Positions 48,265 to 57,409 of a DNA stretch of 64,000 nt are shown in pieces. The position numbers and the translations under genes are program-made. The notes under the pieces are model-generated. The model searched no databases and was not told where the DNA came from. It saw only the letters and a program-made list of their open reading frames with translations. The DNA lies in the NCBI GenBank assembly GCA_016792845.1, contig JAEUKH010000004.1, positions 186,001 to 250,000 of the forward strand. The letters are read 5' to 3'. Source of the DNA: Myxococcales bacterium (GTDB lineage: Bacteria > Myxococcota_A > Polyangia > Polyangiales > Ga0077539). Every line of letters starts with the position of its first letter. Position 1 is the stretch's first letter.

Positions 48265-49728
48265 ATGGCCGACACCGACGCCCCTCACGACGACGACCCG
48301 AGCCGTCGCCGCATTGTCCGCGACCCTTTGGCGCGGGCGACCCTCCTGGTCGGGGCGCCGCTCGCGCTCGCGATGGCCTTGCAGGTGCTCTTCAACCTGG
48401 TCGATCAGTACCTCATCGCGCGGCTGCCGCCCGCGGTGGCCGACCCGAGCCTCGACGCGTTGGGCATCTGCGACATGGTGGCGGCCCTCGGCACCATCGT
48501 GTCGTACGGCGTTTCGAGCGCCACGGCGACCCTGGTCTCGCAGGCCAAGGGGCGCCAAGACGACCGCCGCGCGGCGGAGATCGGGTGGGGCTCGGTGGGG
48601 CTCGTCACGGTCTTCGGGCTCGCGCTCGGGGCGCTCACGGTGGCCTTCGCTGACCCGATCGTGCACCTGGCGCTCGGGGCCAAGGGCGTCGTGCGAAGCC
48701 TCGCGGTGTCGTACCTGCGCGTGATCGTGGGCGGCAGCGTGACGGTGTTTGTGATGTTCCAGATCACGGCGGTGGCGCGGGCGCTTGGGCAGACGCGGCT
48801 GCCGCTCGCGACCTTCGTGGCGGGCAACGTGCTCAACCTCTTCCTCGCGGTGCTGATGGTCTATGGCCCGGGCGAGGCGCCGTGGGTGTTCTCGTGGGGG
48901 CCACCGCTCGCGGCGGCGTTGCACATCCCGCGCATGGAGGTCGTGGGCGCGGCCTGGGCCACGGTGATCGCGCGGGCGCTGGCGTGCGCCGTACCGATGG
49001 CGCTCCTCGCGCGGAGCCTCAAGGTGCGGGCCTACGGCGCGCGCTTTCTGCCGGGACGAGCGCTGACCCGCGAGATCGTCTCCCTCGCCTGGCCCACCAG
49101 CGCGCAGTTTGTGGTCCGCACGAGCGCGGTGCTCCTGGTGATCGGTCTCGTTCACCACGCGTACACCACCAGCGCCGACTCGACCGCGGGCACGGCCTAC
49201 GCGCTGTGTCTTCGGGCCGAGACCATGGCCCTCTTTGTGAGCATGGGCTGGGGCAGCGCCGCGCAGACCTTCGTGGGCATGAACCTCGGCGCGTCTCAGC
49301 CCGAGCGGGCCGAGCGGGCGGCGTGGTGGCTCGCGGGCTACACGGCCCTCACGATGCTCGGCCTCGCGGCGCTGTTCTTCGCCTTCGGCCGCACCTTCCT
49401 CGGGTTTTTCAGCGGCAACCCCGCGGTGCTCGATCAGGCCATGGGCTACCTCACCCGGGTCGCGCCCGCGTACACAGCCTTCGGCGTCGCCATCGTGCTC
49501 GGCAACGCGGTGGTCGGCGCCGGCGCGGCGCGGCTCGCCCTCAAGACCGACCTCGGCCTCGTGGCGGCGCTCCAATTGCCGCTCCTCGTGGCCGTCACGA
49601 CGCTCCTCCGCGCACCCCCCCTCGGGCTGTGGAACGCGCTCGTCTTCGTTCACCTCTTGAGCGCCCTCGTCTACGCTCACCTCTGGAGGAGCCCCTCGCG
49701 ATGGCGACCGTCAGAACCGCGCCCTTGA
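48265..49728 (+). CDS. MATE-family efflux transporter
   Basis: Inner-membrane multidrug and toxin extruder, about 487 residues with 12 predicted helices. The first, LVGAPLALAMALQVLFNLVDQYLIARL, has the MATE pattern with a polar Asn-x-Val-Asp. Matching helices in the second half start at SLAWPTSAQFVVRTSAVLLVIGLV; the two halves each hold the family's pattern of a Pro-containing helix and MALFVSMGWGSAAQTFVGMNLGA. ATG 48265 chosen from a longer open frame. It overlaps the following lipoprotein gene by 28 bases. Cargo is unknown. Confidence 0.85.
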   Translation: MADTDAPHDDDPSRRRIVRDPLARATLLVGAPLALAMALQVLFNLVDQYLIARLPPAVADPSLDALGICDMVAALGTIVSYGVSSATATLVSQAKGRQDDRRAAEIGWGSVGLVTVFGLALGALTVAFADPIVHLALGAKGVVRSLAVSYLRVIVGGSVTVFVMFQITAVARALGQTRLPLATFVAGNVLNLFLAVLMVYGPGEAPWVFSWGPPLAAALHIPRMEVVGAAWATVIARALACAVPMALLARSLKVRAYGARFLPGRALTREIVSLAWPTSAQFVVRTSAVLLVIGLVHHAYTTSADSTAGTAYALCLRAETMALFVSMGWGSAAQTFVGMNLGASQPERAERAAWWLAGYTALTMLGLAALFFAFGRTFLGFFSGNPAVLDQAMGYLTRVAPAYTAFGVAIVLGNAVVGAGAARLALKTDLGLVAALQLPLLVAVTTLLRAPPLGLWNALVFVHLLSALVYAHLWRSPSRWRPSEPRP

Positions 49729-50933
49729 TCGTCGCCGCGCTGTTCGCGCTCACGGCCTGCAACCGCGTGCGACGCTGGCGCCACCGTCGGCACACCGTCA
49801 CCGCCGCCTCGGTCGACCCGCGGGCCCAACGCGCCACCGCGTGCTGGGACCCCCGCTTCGTCTCAGGCCAGCGCGTCGACGCGATCGGGATGCCCCACGG
49901 CGCGCTCCCGGCCCTCGCCGCAGGGCCCCGCGGCGCCGCCCTCGCGTACCGCAGCGACGACGGCCTGAAGCTCGTCGTCGACGGAGAAGCCACCCGACAT
50001 CTCGACGACGACGCCTCGGTCGACGCCCTGAGCCTCGTGCCCGGGCCCGCCGAATGGTACCTCGTCGCCCACCACCCAGGCGACGATCACTGGAGCCTCC
50101 GCGACACCCGCGGGCGCGTCTGGCGCGGGCCGCCTGGGCTCTTGAGCCTCCGCGCCGTCGCGACCCCCGAGGGGCTCTACGCCGTCGGCCACACCCCGCA
50201 GCGCGTGCTCGTCTTCGCGCTCGACGCCGCGCTCGCGCCGAGAGGGCGCCCGCGAAGCGTCGACGAGGCCGCGGTCGATGTTGACATTGTCAACATGGCG
50301 GGTCGCCCGTGGGCGCTGTGGTCACGCAACGTGGGCGGGGCCGGGCAGCTCCGCGCCGCGCGGGTCGGCGACGCGGGTCTCGACGTGATGACCCTCCTCG
50401 CGCGTACGACCTCGGTGGGCCTGCTGCAAGGCGCGGTCGGGGGCGCTCGGCTCGCGGTGGCCTTCAGCGACCATGACACGGGCGGGCTCTCGCTCAACGT
50501 CGCGACCTTCTCACGCAGCGGGCGCGTCGGCGCCACCGTCGAGCGCCTCTCGGCCCGCTTCGCGCCCGACGCCCGGGCCTCCCTCGCATGGGACGGCGGG
50601 GCCTTCGGCGTCGCGTGGTCAGAGCCCGTGAGCGGCGGCGACCCGCGCGGCTTCGCGGCCCTTGTCGACCCGCAGGCGATGCGCCTCGGGCACGCCATGC
50701 GCGTCCAGACCGAGACCCCCGTGGGCCTCACCGGCGGCGCGCTCGTGTGGCGCCCAAACGGCTACCGCATCGCCTTCGCGCGGAGCGACCATCGCGTCGA
50801 CCTCCGTGACGTCGGGCCGCGGCTCTGCGACCCGCCCATCGACCCGCGGCTCGTGCCCGACCCCGCGACCCCGCGCGACGCCCGATTTGGGGCCCATTCT
50901 GCGCCCGAGGCGTTGACCGCAGGGCAGATGTAG
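49701..50933 (+). CDS. Lipoprotein with propeller-like repeats
   Basis: ATG 49701, with AGGAG upstream, starts inside the 3' end of the MATE gene in another frame. MATVRTAPLIVAALFALTAC is a lipoprotein signal. The 390-residue mature part shows repeated beta-blade segments (GPRGAALAYRSDDGLKLVVDG, LRAVATPEGLYAVGHTPQRVLVF, ARLAVAFSDHDTGGLSLNVA, ASLAWDGGAFGVAWSEPVSGG), suggesting a surface or periplasmic propeller. Site 10 of the inverted-repeat family lies in it, read as D-V-D-I-V-N-M. The function is unknown. Confidence 0.68.
   Translation: MATVRTAPLIVAALFALTACNRVRRWRHRRHTVTAASVDPRAQRATACWDPRFVSGQRVDAIGMPHGALPALAAGPRGAALAYRSDDGLKLVVDGEATRHLDDDASVDALSLVPGPAEWYLVAHHPGDDHWSLRDTRGRVWRGPPGLLSLRAVATPEGLYAVGHTPQRVLVFALDAALAPRGRPRSVDEAAVDVDIVNMAGRPWALWSRNVGGAGQLRAARVGDAGLDVMTLLARTTSVGLLQGAVGGARLAVAFSDHDTGGLSLNVATFSRSGRVGATVERLSARFAPDARASLAWDGGAFGVAWSEPVSGGDPRGFAALVDPQAMRLGHAMRVQTETPVGLTGGALVWRPNGYRIAFARSDHRVDLRDVGPRLCDPPIDPRLVPDPATPRDARFGAHSAPEALTAGQM
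50278..50296. repeat. TTGACA/TGTCAA inverted repeat, site 10 (spacer 1)
   Basis: Perfect 9-bp arms ATGTTGACA and TGTCAACAT around a single T, inside the propeller-like lipoprotein gene. Last and most distant of the series. Confidence 0.88.
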
Positions 50934-50991
50934 GTATGAGTGCGCCTGCGAGCTTCACCCGCACGGTGGGGCTGAAGGAGCGGCTTCACCG

Positions 50992-52062
50992 ATGCGACAG
51001 CGTGGCTTGGGTCGGGCTTGGGGCGTGATGGCCCTTGGGTGGGCGCTTGGGGGCTGCGGCGGGGCCGAGCCTGCGACCGAGGTACCGGCCGTCGACGCGG
51101 GCCGAGACGCGGGCTTCGCGCTCGATCGTGGGGGCGTCGCGGTCGACACGGGCCCGGCGGTGACGCCCCTCGACGCGGGCGCTCCGATGGCGCAAGACGC
51201 GGGGCAGAGCCCTCCGGTCGACACCGGCAACGCGTGGATGGTCTTCGAAGACGCGGGCGCTGCGCCGGTCGACGCGGGCTGCACCTACGAGCCCGTGACC
51301 GCCGATCGCAACGGCGAGCCGCGCAACGCGCAGGGGCAGATTCGGTGGTGCTGGCCCGGCGAGGCCCGGTGTTTCTGCGACCGCGACAACGACTGTTACC
51401 GCGAGGCCGGGTATCGCCCGGTGTGCGCGCCGGCCTCGGGCGTCGCGGTCGACGCGGGGGCGCCGCGCGACACGGGGGTGGTGACGCCGCGCGACAGCGG
51501 CCCGGCCCCTGCCGACGCGGGCCCGGCGACGCTCTGCGCAGACCCCGTCCCGGCGTCGACGACAGGGCCGCAGATCAACCTTGAGACCATCAACTTCAAC
51601 TGGTCGATGCAGTGTTATCGCCCTGAAGACGGCTCGCTCTTCGTGTTCGTCGAAGACACCGAGCGGCAGATGGTAGCCCTTCGCTTTTACGACTACCTGA
51701 ACAACGGCGGCCCGGCCACGGGTGACACCATCGACCTCGCCAACGCGCGGGTCGCGGCGCGGCCGTTCTTCCTCGGCGGGCTGTCGGGCATCAGGCTTGA
51801 GCCGAGCTGGAGCGCCGACCGCTCGTACCTCGCGTACGAGGGCCAGGTGGTGTTTCACCAGCTACAGCGCAACAACCCCGTCGGCACGATGATGCGCGTC
51901 GAGTTTCGCAACGTGCGGCTCCGCGAGGTGCGCACGTACACCAACGGTCGCTGCGAGAACGTGCCCAACGGCGCGCGCATGTTCGTGCGCTCGCTGAACC
52001 TGAACCTACGGGTAAACAACCTCCACACCGACCAAGACTGCATCGACTGGGCGGGCGGCTGA
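50992..52062 (+). CDS. Asp-Ala-Gly-rich lipoprotein
   Basis: The signal MRQRGLGRAWGVMALGWALGGC ends in a lipobox Cys. A long disordered region (about 25-180) holds many short Asp-Ala-Gly and Asp-Thr-Gly elements (VDAGRDAG, VDTGPA, LDAGAP, VDAGCTY) typical of myxobacterial surface lipoproteins, with an inserted Cys-rich module (WCWPGEARCFCDRDNDCYREAG). The C-terminal domain (about 180-356) is beta-rich and ends with a Cys pair. No known enzyme motif. Likely attached to the outer membrane. No neighbour gene explains its role. Confidence 0.7.
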   Translation: MRQRGLGRAWGVMALGWALGGCGGAEPATEVPAVDAGRDAGFALDRGGVAVDTGPAVTPLDAGAPMAQDAGQSPPVDTGNAWMVFEDAGAAPVDAGCTYEPVTADRNGEPRNAQGQIRWCWPGEARCFCDRDNDCYREAGYRPVCAPASGVAVDAGAPRDTGVVTPRDSGPAPADAGPATLCADPVPASTTGPQINLETINFNWSMQCYRPEDGSLFVFVEDTERQMVALRFYDYLNNGGPATGDTIDLANARVAARPFFLGGLSGIRLEPSWSADRSYLAYEGQVVFHQLQRNNPVGTMMRVEFRNVRLREVRTYTNGRCENVPNGARMFVRSLNLNLRVNNLHTDQDCIDWAGG

Positions 52063-52215
52063 GCGCGACGCCCGGCTCTTCGCGGGCCCGCAACCCGCCG
52101 CGCGGCCGACGGGTGAAACTTGGCCGAAGGTGTACTAAGAGAGCGGAGCGCCGGGCCGCCCGCGACCGCCCATTGACGCCCGTCTCTCGGCCCCGCGCAC
52201 CTGGAGTGACCCACC

Positions 52216-53031
52216 GTGGCAGGAATGATCGAAATCAAATCGGGCCGCGACATCGAGACGATGCGCGAGTCTTGTCAGATGGCCGCCGACACGCTGCTCC
52301 TCGTGGGCGATCGCATCCGCGCGGGCATGAGCACCGACGAGATCAACACCTTCGTCCACCAAGACACGGTGCGCCGCGGCGCGGTGCCCTCGCCGTTGAA
52401 CTATCACGGCTTCCCGAAGTCGGTGTGCACGAGCGTCAACGAGGTGGTGTGCCACGGCATCCCCGGGGCCTACGTTCTCAAAGACGGCGACATCATCAAC
52501 GTCGACGTGACGACCTTCTTCAAGGGCTTCCACGGTGACACCTCGGCCACGTTTTACATCGGCGAGCCGTCACCCGAGGCGCGGCTGGTCGTCGAGGTGG
52601 CGCGCGAGTGCCTCGCCCGTGGCATCGCCGCGGTGCGCGACAACGGCCGAATCGGCGACATCGGCGAGGCCATCGAAGACTACGCGCACAGCCACGGCCT
52701 CTCGGTCGTTCGCGACTTCGTGGGGCACGGCATCGGCCGCAAGTTTCACACCGACCCTCAGGTGGCCCACTACCGTCTGCCCAAGAACGCGCCGAACCCG
52801 CGCATGAAGGCGGGCATGGTGTTCACCATCGAACCCATGATCAACCTCGGCGGCTGGGAGGTCGAGGTCGACAAGAAAGACAAATGGACGGCGCGCACCC
52901 GCGACCGCAAACTTTCGGCCCAGTTCGAGCACACCGTCTTGGTGACCGCCGCGGGCTGCGAGGTGCTCACCCGCCGCCCGCGCCACCTCGTGAACAGCGA
53001 GCCCAAGGTCGACCTCACCGCGGCGCTCTGA
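52216..53031 (+). CDS. map: Type I methionine aminopeptidase
   Basis: Removes the initiator Met from new proteins. Pita-bread fold with the five metal ligands in the expected order: NVDVTTFFKGFHGDTS (two Asp), GHGIGRKFH (His), FTIEPMI (Glu) and AQFEHTVLVT (Glu). Substrate-site segments NYHGFPKSVCTSVNEVVCHGIP are present. The frame starts GTG 52216 (MAGMIEIKSG); ATG 52225 is an alternative. Length 271 is normal. No zinc-finger extension, so the short bacterial form. Confidence 0.96.
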   Translation: MAGMIEIKSGRDIETMRESCQMAADTLLLVGDRIRAGMSTDEINTFVHQDTVRRGAVPSPLNYHGFPKSVCTSVNEVVCHGIPGAYVLKDGDIINVDVTTFFKGFHGDTSATFYIGEPSPEARLVVEVARECLARGIAAVRDNGRIGDIGEAIEDYAHSHGLSVVRDFVGHGIGRKFHTDPQVAHYRLPKNAPNPRMKAGMVFTIEPMINLGGWEVEVDKKDKWTARTRDRKLSAQFEHTVLVTAAGCEVLTRRPRHLVNSEPKVDLTAAL

Positions 53032-53050
53032 GCGCCCCCCGGCGACGGCC

Positions 53051-53884
53051 TCAGGCGCGCAACGAGCGCAAGAGATAGTCAGGCTTGACCGCAGACGCGG
53101 CGACGGCCTCGGCCCGGGTCACGCCGGTGGTCACCAAGGCCGACGCGAGCCCGGCGCGGCGCGCCCCGGCGATGTCGGTGTGGAGCTGATCGCCTACCAT
53201 CACCACGTCGCGGGTGCCGACCCGCGCGAGGGCCGCGTCGAAGATCCACGAGGCGGGTTTGCCGAGGTGAACGAAGCGCGGCGGGCGCGGCGTCACGAGC
53301 CCGAGGGCCTCTTCGATCATGCGCGCGAGCGAGCCCGCGGTGAAGCCGAAGTGCCCGTCGCGCCGCGGGTAGATCAGGTCGGGGTTGGCCAGAAGCAGCA
53401 CCACCTCGCGGCCGCGCTCGAGCGCCGCCATCAGCGCGCTCAAGAGGGCGTTCATCGTCGGGAAGAAATCGAAGCCGCCCTCGTCGCAGAGCACCACCAC
53501 CGCGGGCGGATGCGCCACGTCGAGGGCAACCAGTTCGGCGCCCGCCGCGGTGACAAAGGCCGCCGAGTCGCCCGAGCCGAGCACCACCGTCGGGGCGCCT
53601 CGCAGCCCGTGCGCTTCGAAGTATCGGGCCACCATCTGCCCCGACGAGACCACCTCGTCGGCGTAGACCTCGAGCCCCAAAGCCTGGAAGCGCGCCGCCG
53701 AACGCTCGGGCAAGCGCGAGGCGTCGTTGCTCACGATGAGGAAGCGCCGCCCCGCGCGACGCAAGGCCGCGAGCCCCTCGGGCGCGCCGTCGAGGGCCCC
53801 CTGCGCGTCGACGAGAACGCCGTACGCATCGAGAAAGACGGCTTCGTACTCAGAGACCAGGGTCGCAAATTCTACGGTCTTCAT
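53051..53884 (-). CDS. HAD-superfamily hydrolase (class IIA, NagD-like)
   Basis: About 277 residues from ATG 53884. Motif I is FLDAYGVLVD (Asp nucleophile), motif II IVSNDAS with a following helix, and motif III VMVGDQLHTDIAGARRAG with the Mg ligands. The cap region (about 85-180) between motifs II and III is of the C2A type. Likely a phosphatase acting on a small sugar phosphate or nucleotide; the substrate is not evident. Its start overlaps the stop of the AraC gene by 4 bases, so the regulator and enzyme are co-translated. Convergent with map. Confidence 0.85.
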   Translation of the reverse strand: MKTVEFATLVSEYEAVFLDAYGVLVDAQGALDGAPEGLAALRRAGRRFLIVSNDASRLPERSAARFQALGLEVYADEVVSSGQMVARYFEAHGLRGAPTVVLGSGDSAAFVTAAGAELVALDVAHPPAVVVLCDEGGFDFFPTMNALLSALMAALERGREVVLLLANPDLIYPRRDGHFGFTAGSLARMIEEALGLVTPRPPRFVHLGKPASWIFDAALARVGTRDVVMVGDQLHTDIAGARRAGLASALVTTGVTRAEAVAASAVKPDYLLRSLRA

Positions 53885-54738
53885 GCGCGTGTCTGTGCCC
53901 GTTGATACGCGGTCGGAGAGAGCCCGACGAGGGCCTTGAAGCTCCGCGTGAAGTGGGCCTGATCGGCGAACCCGAGCGAGGCCGCGAGGGCGCTCAGCGA
54001 GGCCCTGTCGACCCGCGCGAGCTGCGCCAAGGCCTCGTGGAGCCGGTACCGCGCGATGACCCACTTGGGGCTCACGCCGAGGTGCGCGGCGAAGCGACGC
54101 TCGAGCGTCCGCAGCGAGACGCCGGCGCGCGCGGCGAGGTCTTCGGCCCGGGTCAGGGCAGGGGTGTCGCGGGCGAGGGCGACCATGTCGCGCACCGCGC
54201 GCGCCTCACGCGTCATGGGCGGCGCGAAGGCCCGAAGCCACGCCTCGGTGGCCAAAACCCTGGCCTCGACGTCGGGGGCTCCAGCGAGGGCCGCGTGCCA
54301 CGACGCCACCGCCGCCTCGGGCAACACTACGGCAAGAGGGCTCGGGCCTCGACCCGCCGCGGGCCCGGCGCGCCGTCGGCCGAACCCGGCCGCGACAAAC
54401 TTCACCCCGAGCGCCCACCCGGTGCCCGAGAGGGTCCGCTCGAAGGGCCCGCGCTGCACCCACACGACCTCGCTCGTGATCGCGCCTCCCGCGGTCGCCG
54501 AGGCCACGAGGTGCACGCTCGGATGCGGCAACGTTCGGGCCCGATACGGGCCGAGGCCCGTGCGCGACCACTCCACCGACCAGAGGTGCTCGACCTGTTC
54601 AGAGAGCGGCCCAGAGACCCAAAAGCGGCGGTGGGCGATGCCCTCGCGCGGCCCCGTCGGGCTCAACACGCCGCGGGGCGGGTCGCGACGCGGCGACGGC
54701 AGAGGCAAAGGCTCAAGCAGGGTGTCGGGGGAGACCAT
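53881..54738 (-). CDS. AraC-family transcriptional regulator
   Basis: About 285 residues. The C-terminal DNA-binding domain has the two AraC helix-turn-helices: EDLAARAGVSLRTLERRFAAHLGVSPKWVIARYRL and then a second with SLSALAASLGFADQAHFTRSFKALVGLSPTAYQRAQ. The N-terminal domain is a sensor-like region with no clear cupin motif, similar to DUF6597-type AraC proteins. ATG 54738 was chosen over an in-frame TTG at 54816. Coupled with the HAD gene by overlap; it may regulate its own operon from the 204-base intergenic region with the divergent gene at 54943. Confidence 0.88.
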   Translation of the reverse strand: MVSPDTLLEPLPLPSPRRDPPRGVLSPTGPREGIAHRRFWVSGPLSEQVEHLWSVEWSRTGLGPYRARTLPHPSVHLVASATAGGAITSEVVWVQRGPFERTLSGTGWALGVKFVAAGFGRRRAGPAAGRGPSPLAVVLPEAAVASWHAALAGAPDVEARVLATEAWLRAFAPPMTREARAVRDMVALARDTPALTRAEDLAARAGVSLRTLERRFAAHLGVSPKWVIARYRLHEALAQLARVDRASLSALAASLGFADQAHFTRSFKALVGLSPTAYQRAQTRA

Positions 54739-54942
54739 GTAGTCGCTCGGTCGGCAGTGTGGTGAGACCCGCTCGGGTTGTCTACGGAGACCCAAGGCCG
54801 CCTCCGTTGTGCTCAATGATCTCCTTGTTTTTAAGGTGTTTTGTGATTCTCAAAGGCGGCCCGATGTGTGAGCTTGGGCTGGCTCGACGGGGCGCCGCGG
54901 TGAGGCGCCGAGGGCGCTCGAGCGTGCGAAGAGGGGGCTGCG
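54739..54942. other. Divergent intergenic region with an AT-rich core
   Basis: 204 bases between the AraC gene and an exported-protein gene. The part 54811-54860 is much more AT-rich than the surroundings and contains CCTT-N6-AAGG with T-runs, likely a promoter or operator zone. No small gene is seen. Confidence 0.5.
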
Positions 54943-56511
54943 ATGGCGTCGAAGCGGTGGTCGGGGCTCGGGCTTGCGTTGGGGGTGGCGCTGGGGGTCG
55001 CGGCGGTGCCCTTGAGGGCCCTCGCTGACGAGGTGACGGTGGCCCTCGCGCCGGGGGTGCTCGCGCCGGTGGGCCCTCCGGGGAGCGCCGTCGTCGGGGT
55101 CGAGCGGGCCACCCTCAACGGCACCCGGTACGCGGTGGTGCGGGTGCGTCAGCCGGGCCTCGTGGGCCGCTGCGGCCAGGCCTCAGAGCGCGTCTCGGCC
55201 TGGGGGCAGGCGCCGGGCGAGGGGTGGCGCGAGCTCGCCAACGAGGTCTTCTCGCGCTGCCCGGCCCTCGCGGGAAACGGCGTGGCCTTGCAGGTTCGGG
55301 CCCGCATGATCGAGCCCGCCCTCATCCCAGGGGCCACCGAACCCGAGCTCCATGTGCGCCTCGTCGACCCGCGGCTCGCGCCGGGCGAGGCCCAACTCAT
55401 TCGCTTCCACCGGGCGGGCTCACGGCTCGTTCAGAGCGCACGCGGCGGGCTCCTCGCCGCGTACGGCCGCGCCGAATCGATGGCGCCGCCGGTCGACCCG
55501 GGGCAGGCCTTCACCGAAGCGCCCTTCGCGACGGCCCAACGAGGCGCGATCCGGGCCCGCTTCTGGCTCCGCCGCCAAGGCACGACGCTCACCGTCACCG
55601 CGGCCCTCGACGGCCTCGACGCCGACGCATCGCCGGGCCTCCACCTCGTCGTGAGCGACCCCGGCATCTCGACCGCGACCCTCGAAGGCCGAGACGGCGC
55701 GGCCGGGCGGAGCCTTGAGCGCGCGTGCCGTAGCCCTGGCCCTGGGCTCCGTTGCAGCCGCGAGGGCGCGACCCATTGGGTGACCGTCGAGACCGACCTC
55801 GCGACGCTCCTCTGGCGCGGGGCTCGCGTCTCCGAGGTGGCGGTCTGGGCGGGCGTTGAGGGCGCTCCGGGGCTCTCCACAGACCCCGACCGCAGGCTCC
55901 GCGCGGCTTCGCTCGGCGAGGGCTTCGACCTCCTCGACGGGGCCGCCCCCGCGGTGGCCGCGCTGTGCCGCGGGCAGACCGTCGGGCGCGTCGGCGCTGA
56001 CCGGGGCCTCGGCGCGATGGGCGGCATCGTCACCTGCGGCGCGCGCTGCGTCGCGGGGCTCTGCGAGCACGTCGTCGGCGTTGACGGGGCCGCGTCTCGG
56101 TTGGTCTGGCGCGACCAGGGTGGCGGGCTCTGCGTCGACGTCGAGGGCGCCGGGCGCGAGGCCTTCGCGGGCTGTCGCCCCGAGGCCCCGGTGCGTCTGG
56201 TCGGGAGCCTCCACGCCACGGGTTGGGCCTTGGTGATCGCGGTGGCCCGCGAGGCGGCGGGGGCGTCGCGGGCCGAGCTGTGGGCGCTCCCGACGGCGAG
56301 CGCGCGGTGGCAGCGCATCTACGAGAGCGAGGCCGACCCCCGGGCGGTGACCCGGGTCGCGATGCTTGACGGTCGCCCCACGCTCTGCCGCGAGGGGGCC
56401 GCCTGCACGCCCATCGCGCTGGCGCTTGAGAGCCCCGCCGAGCCGCCTGGTACGACCCAACGCGTGGCCGAGACCCTCCGCCAGACAGGGCTCTGGGCCC
56501 ACCGCGAGTGA
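54943..56511 (+). CDS. Exported hypothetical protein
   Basis: ATG 54943 begins a Sec signal (WSGLGLALGVALGVAAVPLRALAD) with cleavage probably after ALA. The 495-residue mature protein is beta-rich with about ten Cys, in pairs such as CGARCVAGLC and CREGAAC, and repeated short Gly-Asp turns. A central segment (residues about 180-300) starts RGAIRARFWLRRQGTTLTVTAALDG. No family recognised. Divergent from the AraC gene and convergent, 4 bases apart, with a methyltransferase gene. Confidence 0.65.
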   Translation: MASKRWSGLGLALGVALGVAAVPLRALADEVTVALAPGVLAPVGPPGSAVVGVERATLNGTRYAVVRVRQPGLVGRCGQASERVSAWGQAPGEGWRELANEVFSRCPALAGNGVALQVRARMIEPALIPGATEPELHVRLVDPRLAPGEAQLIRFHRAGSRLVQSARGGLLAAYGRAESMAPPVDPGQAFTEAPFATAQRGAIRARFWLRRQGTTLTVTAALDGLDADASPGLHLVVSDPGISTATLEGRDGAAGRSLERACRSPGPGLRCSREGATHWVTVETDLATLLWRGARVSEVAVWAGVEGAPGLSTDPDRRLRAASLGEGFDLLDGAAPAVAALCRGQTVGRVGADRGLGAMGGIVTCGARCVAGLCEHVVGVDGAASRLVWRDQGGGLCVDVEGAGREAFAGCRPEAPVRLVGSLHATGWALVIAVAREAAGASRAELWALPTASARWQRIYESEADPRAVTRVAMLDGRPTLCREGAACTPIALALESPAEPPGTTQRVAETLRQTGLWAHRE

Positions 56512-56515
56512 GTCG

Positions 56516-57289
56516 CTAGGCGAGGCCGCAGACGTAGGCGAGCATGGCCCCTTCGAGGTCGGGCCTGCCCTCGTCGAAGCGCGGGCCGTCGGGGCGGAAG
56601 GGGCTCCAGCGGTTGCTGCGAAACTTCAGCGAGAGCCCTGCTTGTTCGAGCAAGGTGAGGGTCTCTTCGGGGTAGAACATTCGCTGTTCGAGGGTGTAGC
56701 GCTCGGGGGCCCCGAAGCCCTCGACCGGCGCGACGGTGACCTCGGTGTAGAGCACCTGCCGCAGGGCCTCGTAGCGAAAGCGCTCGCGCAGCGTGCAGGG
56801 GCGGCCGTCGTGCGGATGCCTGAGCCGCGCGCTCTCGGTCTCGGCGCCGCGCAGAATGTCAGGGTCAGGCAGCCAGAGGTCGAAGGCGAAGAGGCCCTCG
56901 GGCTTCAGCCTCGCGCGGATGCCCGCGAAGGCCCGTCGCAGCGCCTCGCGGTCGATCACATGGGCGAGGCCGTTGAAGGCGAAAAACACCCGGTCAAACT
57001 GCGCCTCGACGTTGAGCGCCTCGGCCCGACCCTCAAGCACCGTCAGGCGCGCGCGGACGGCCGCGTCGAGGCCCTGGGCGCGCGCTTCGAGAAGGGCCCG
57101 CATGGCCGCCGAGGGTTCGAGCGCCGTCACCGCGCAGCCCGCGTCGAGCAGGGGCAGGGTGATGCGGCCCGTGCCGGCGCCGAGTTCGAGCACCGAGGCG
57201 GCCCCCTGGGCGAGCCCGCGGTACCACGCAACATCTTGAAATCGCTCTGAAAAGAGCATGTCGTAGAGGCCCGGCGCGTCGTAGAGCAC
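56516..57289 (-). CDS. SAM-dependent methyltransferase (class I)
   Basis: 257 residues, starting from GTG 57289. Motif I is VLELGAGTGRITLPLLDAG (SAM-binding Gly loop), followed by an acidic residue at the end of strand beta-2 (VTALEPSAAM), motif II/III near FDRVFFAFNGLAHV, and a C-terminal half with aromatic-rich strands (YTLEQRMFYPEETLTLLEQAGL). This matches the small-molecule Methyltransf_11/25 type. Substrate unknown. Divergent from the large metalloprotease gene, with 120 bases between. Confidence 0.85.
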   Translation of the reverse strand: MLYDAPGLYDMLFSERFQDVAWYRGLAQGAASVLELGAGTGRITLPLLDAGCAVTALEPSAAMRALLEARAQGLDAAVRARLTVLEGRAEALNVEAQFDRVFFAFNGLAHVIDREALRRAFAGIRARLKPEGLFAFDLWLPDPDILRGAETESARLRHPHDGRPCTLRERFRYEALRQVLYTEVTVAPVEGFGAPERYTLEQRMFYPEETLTLLEQAGLSLKFRSNRWSPFRPDGPRFDEGRPDLEGAMLAYVCGLA

Positions 57290-57409
57290 GGGCCGAGTCT
57301 ACGCGCACCCGGGGCCGACCCGTCGACAAGCGTGACGAAGGGCGCGGGGCCCCCTTGTGGGCGGCGTCGCTCTGGCGATAGAGGCCCCGGTTCAGAAACG
57401 GAGCGTATC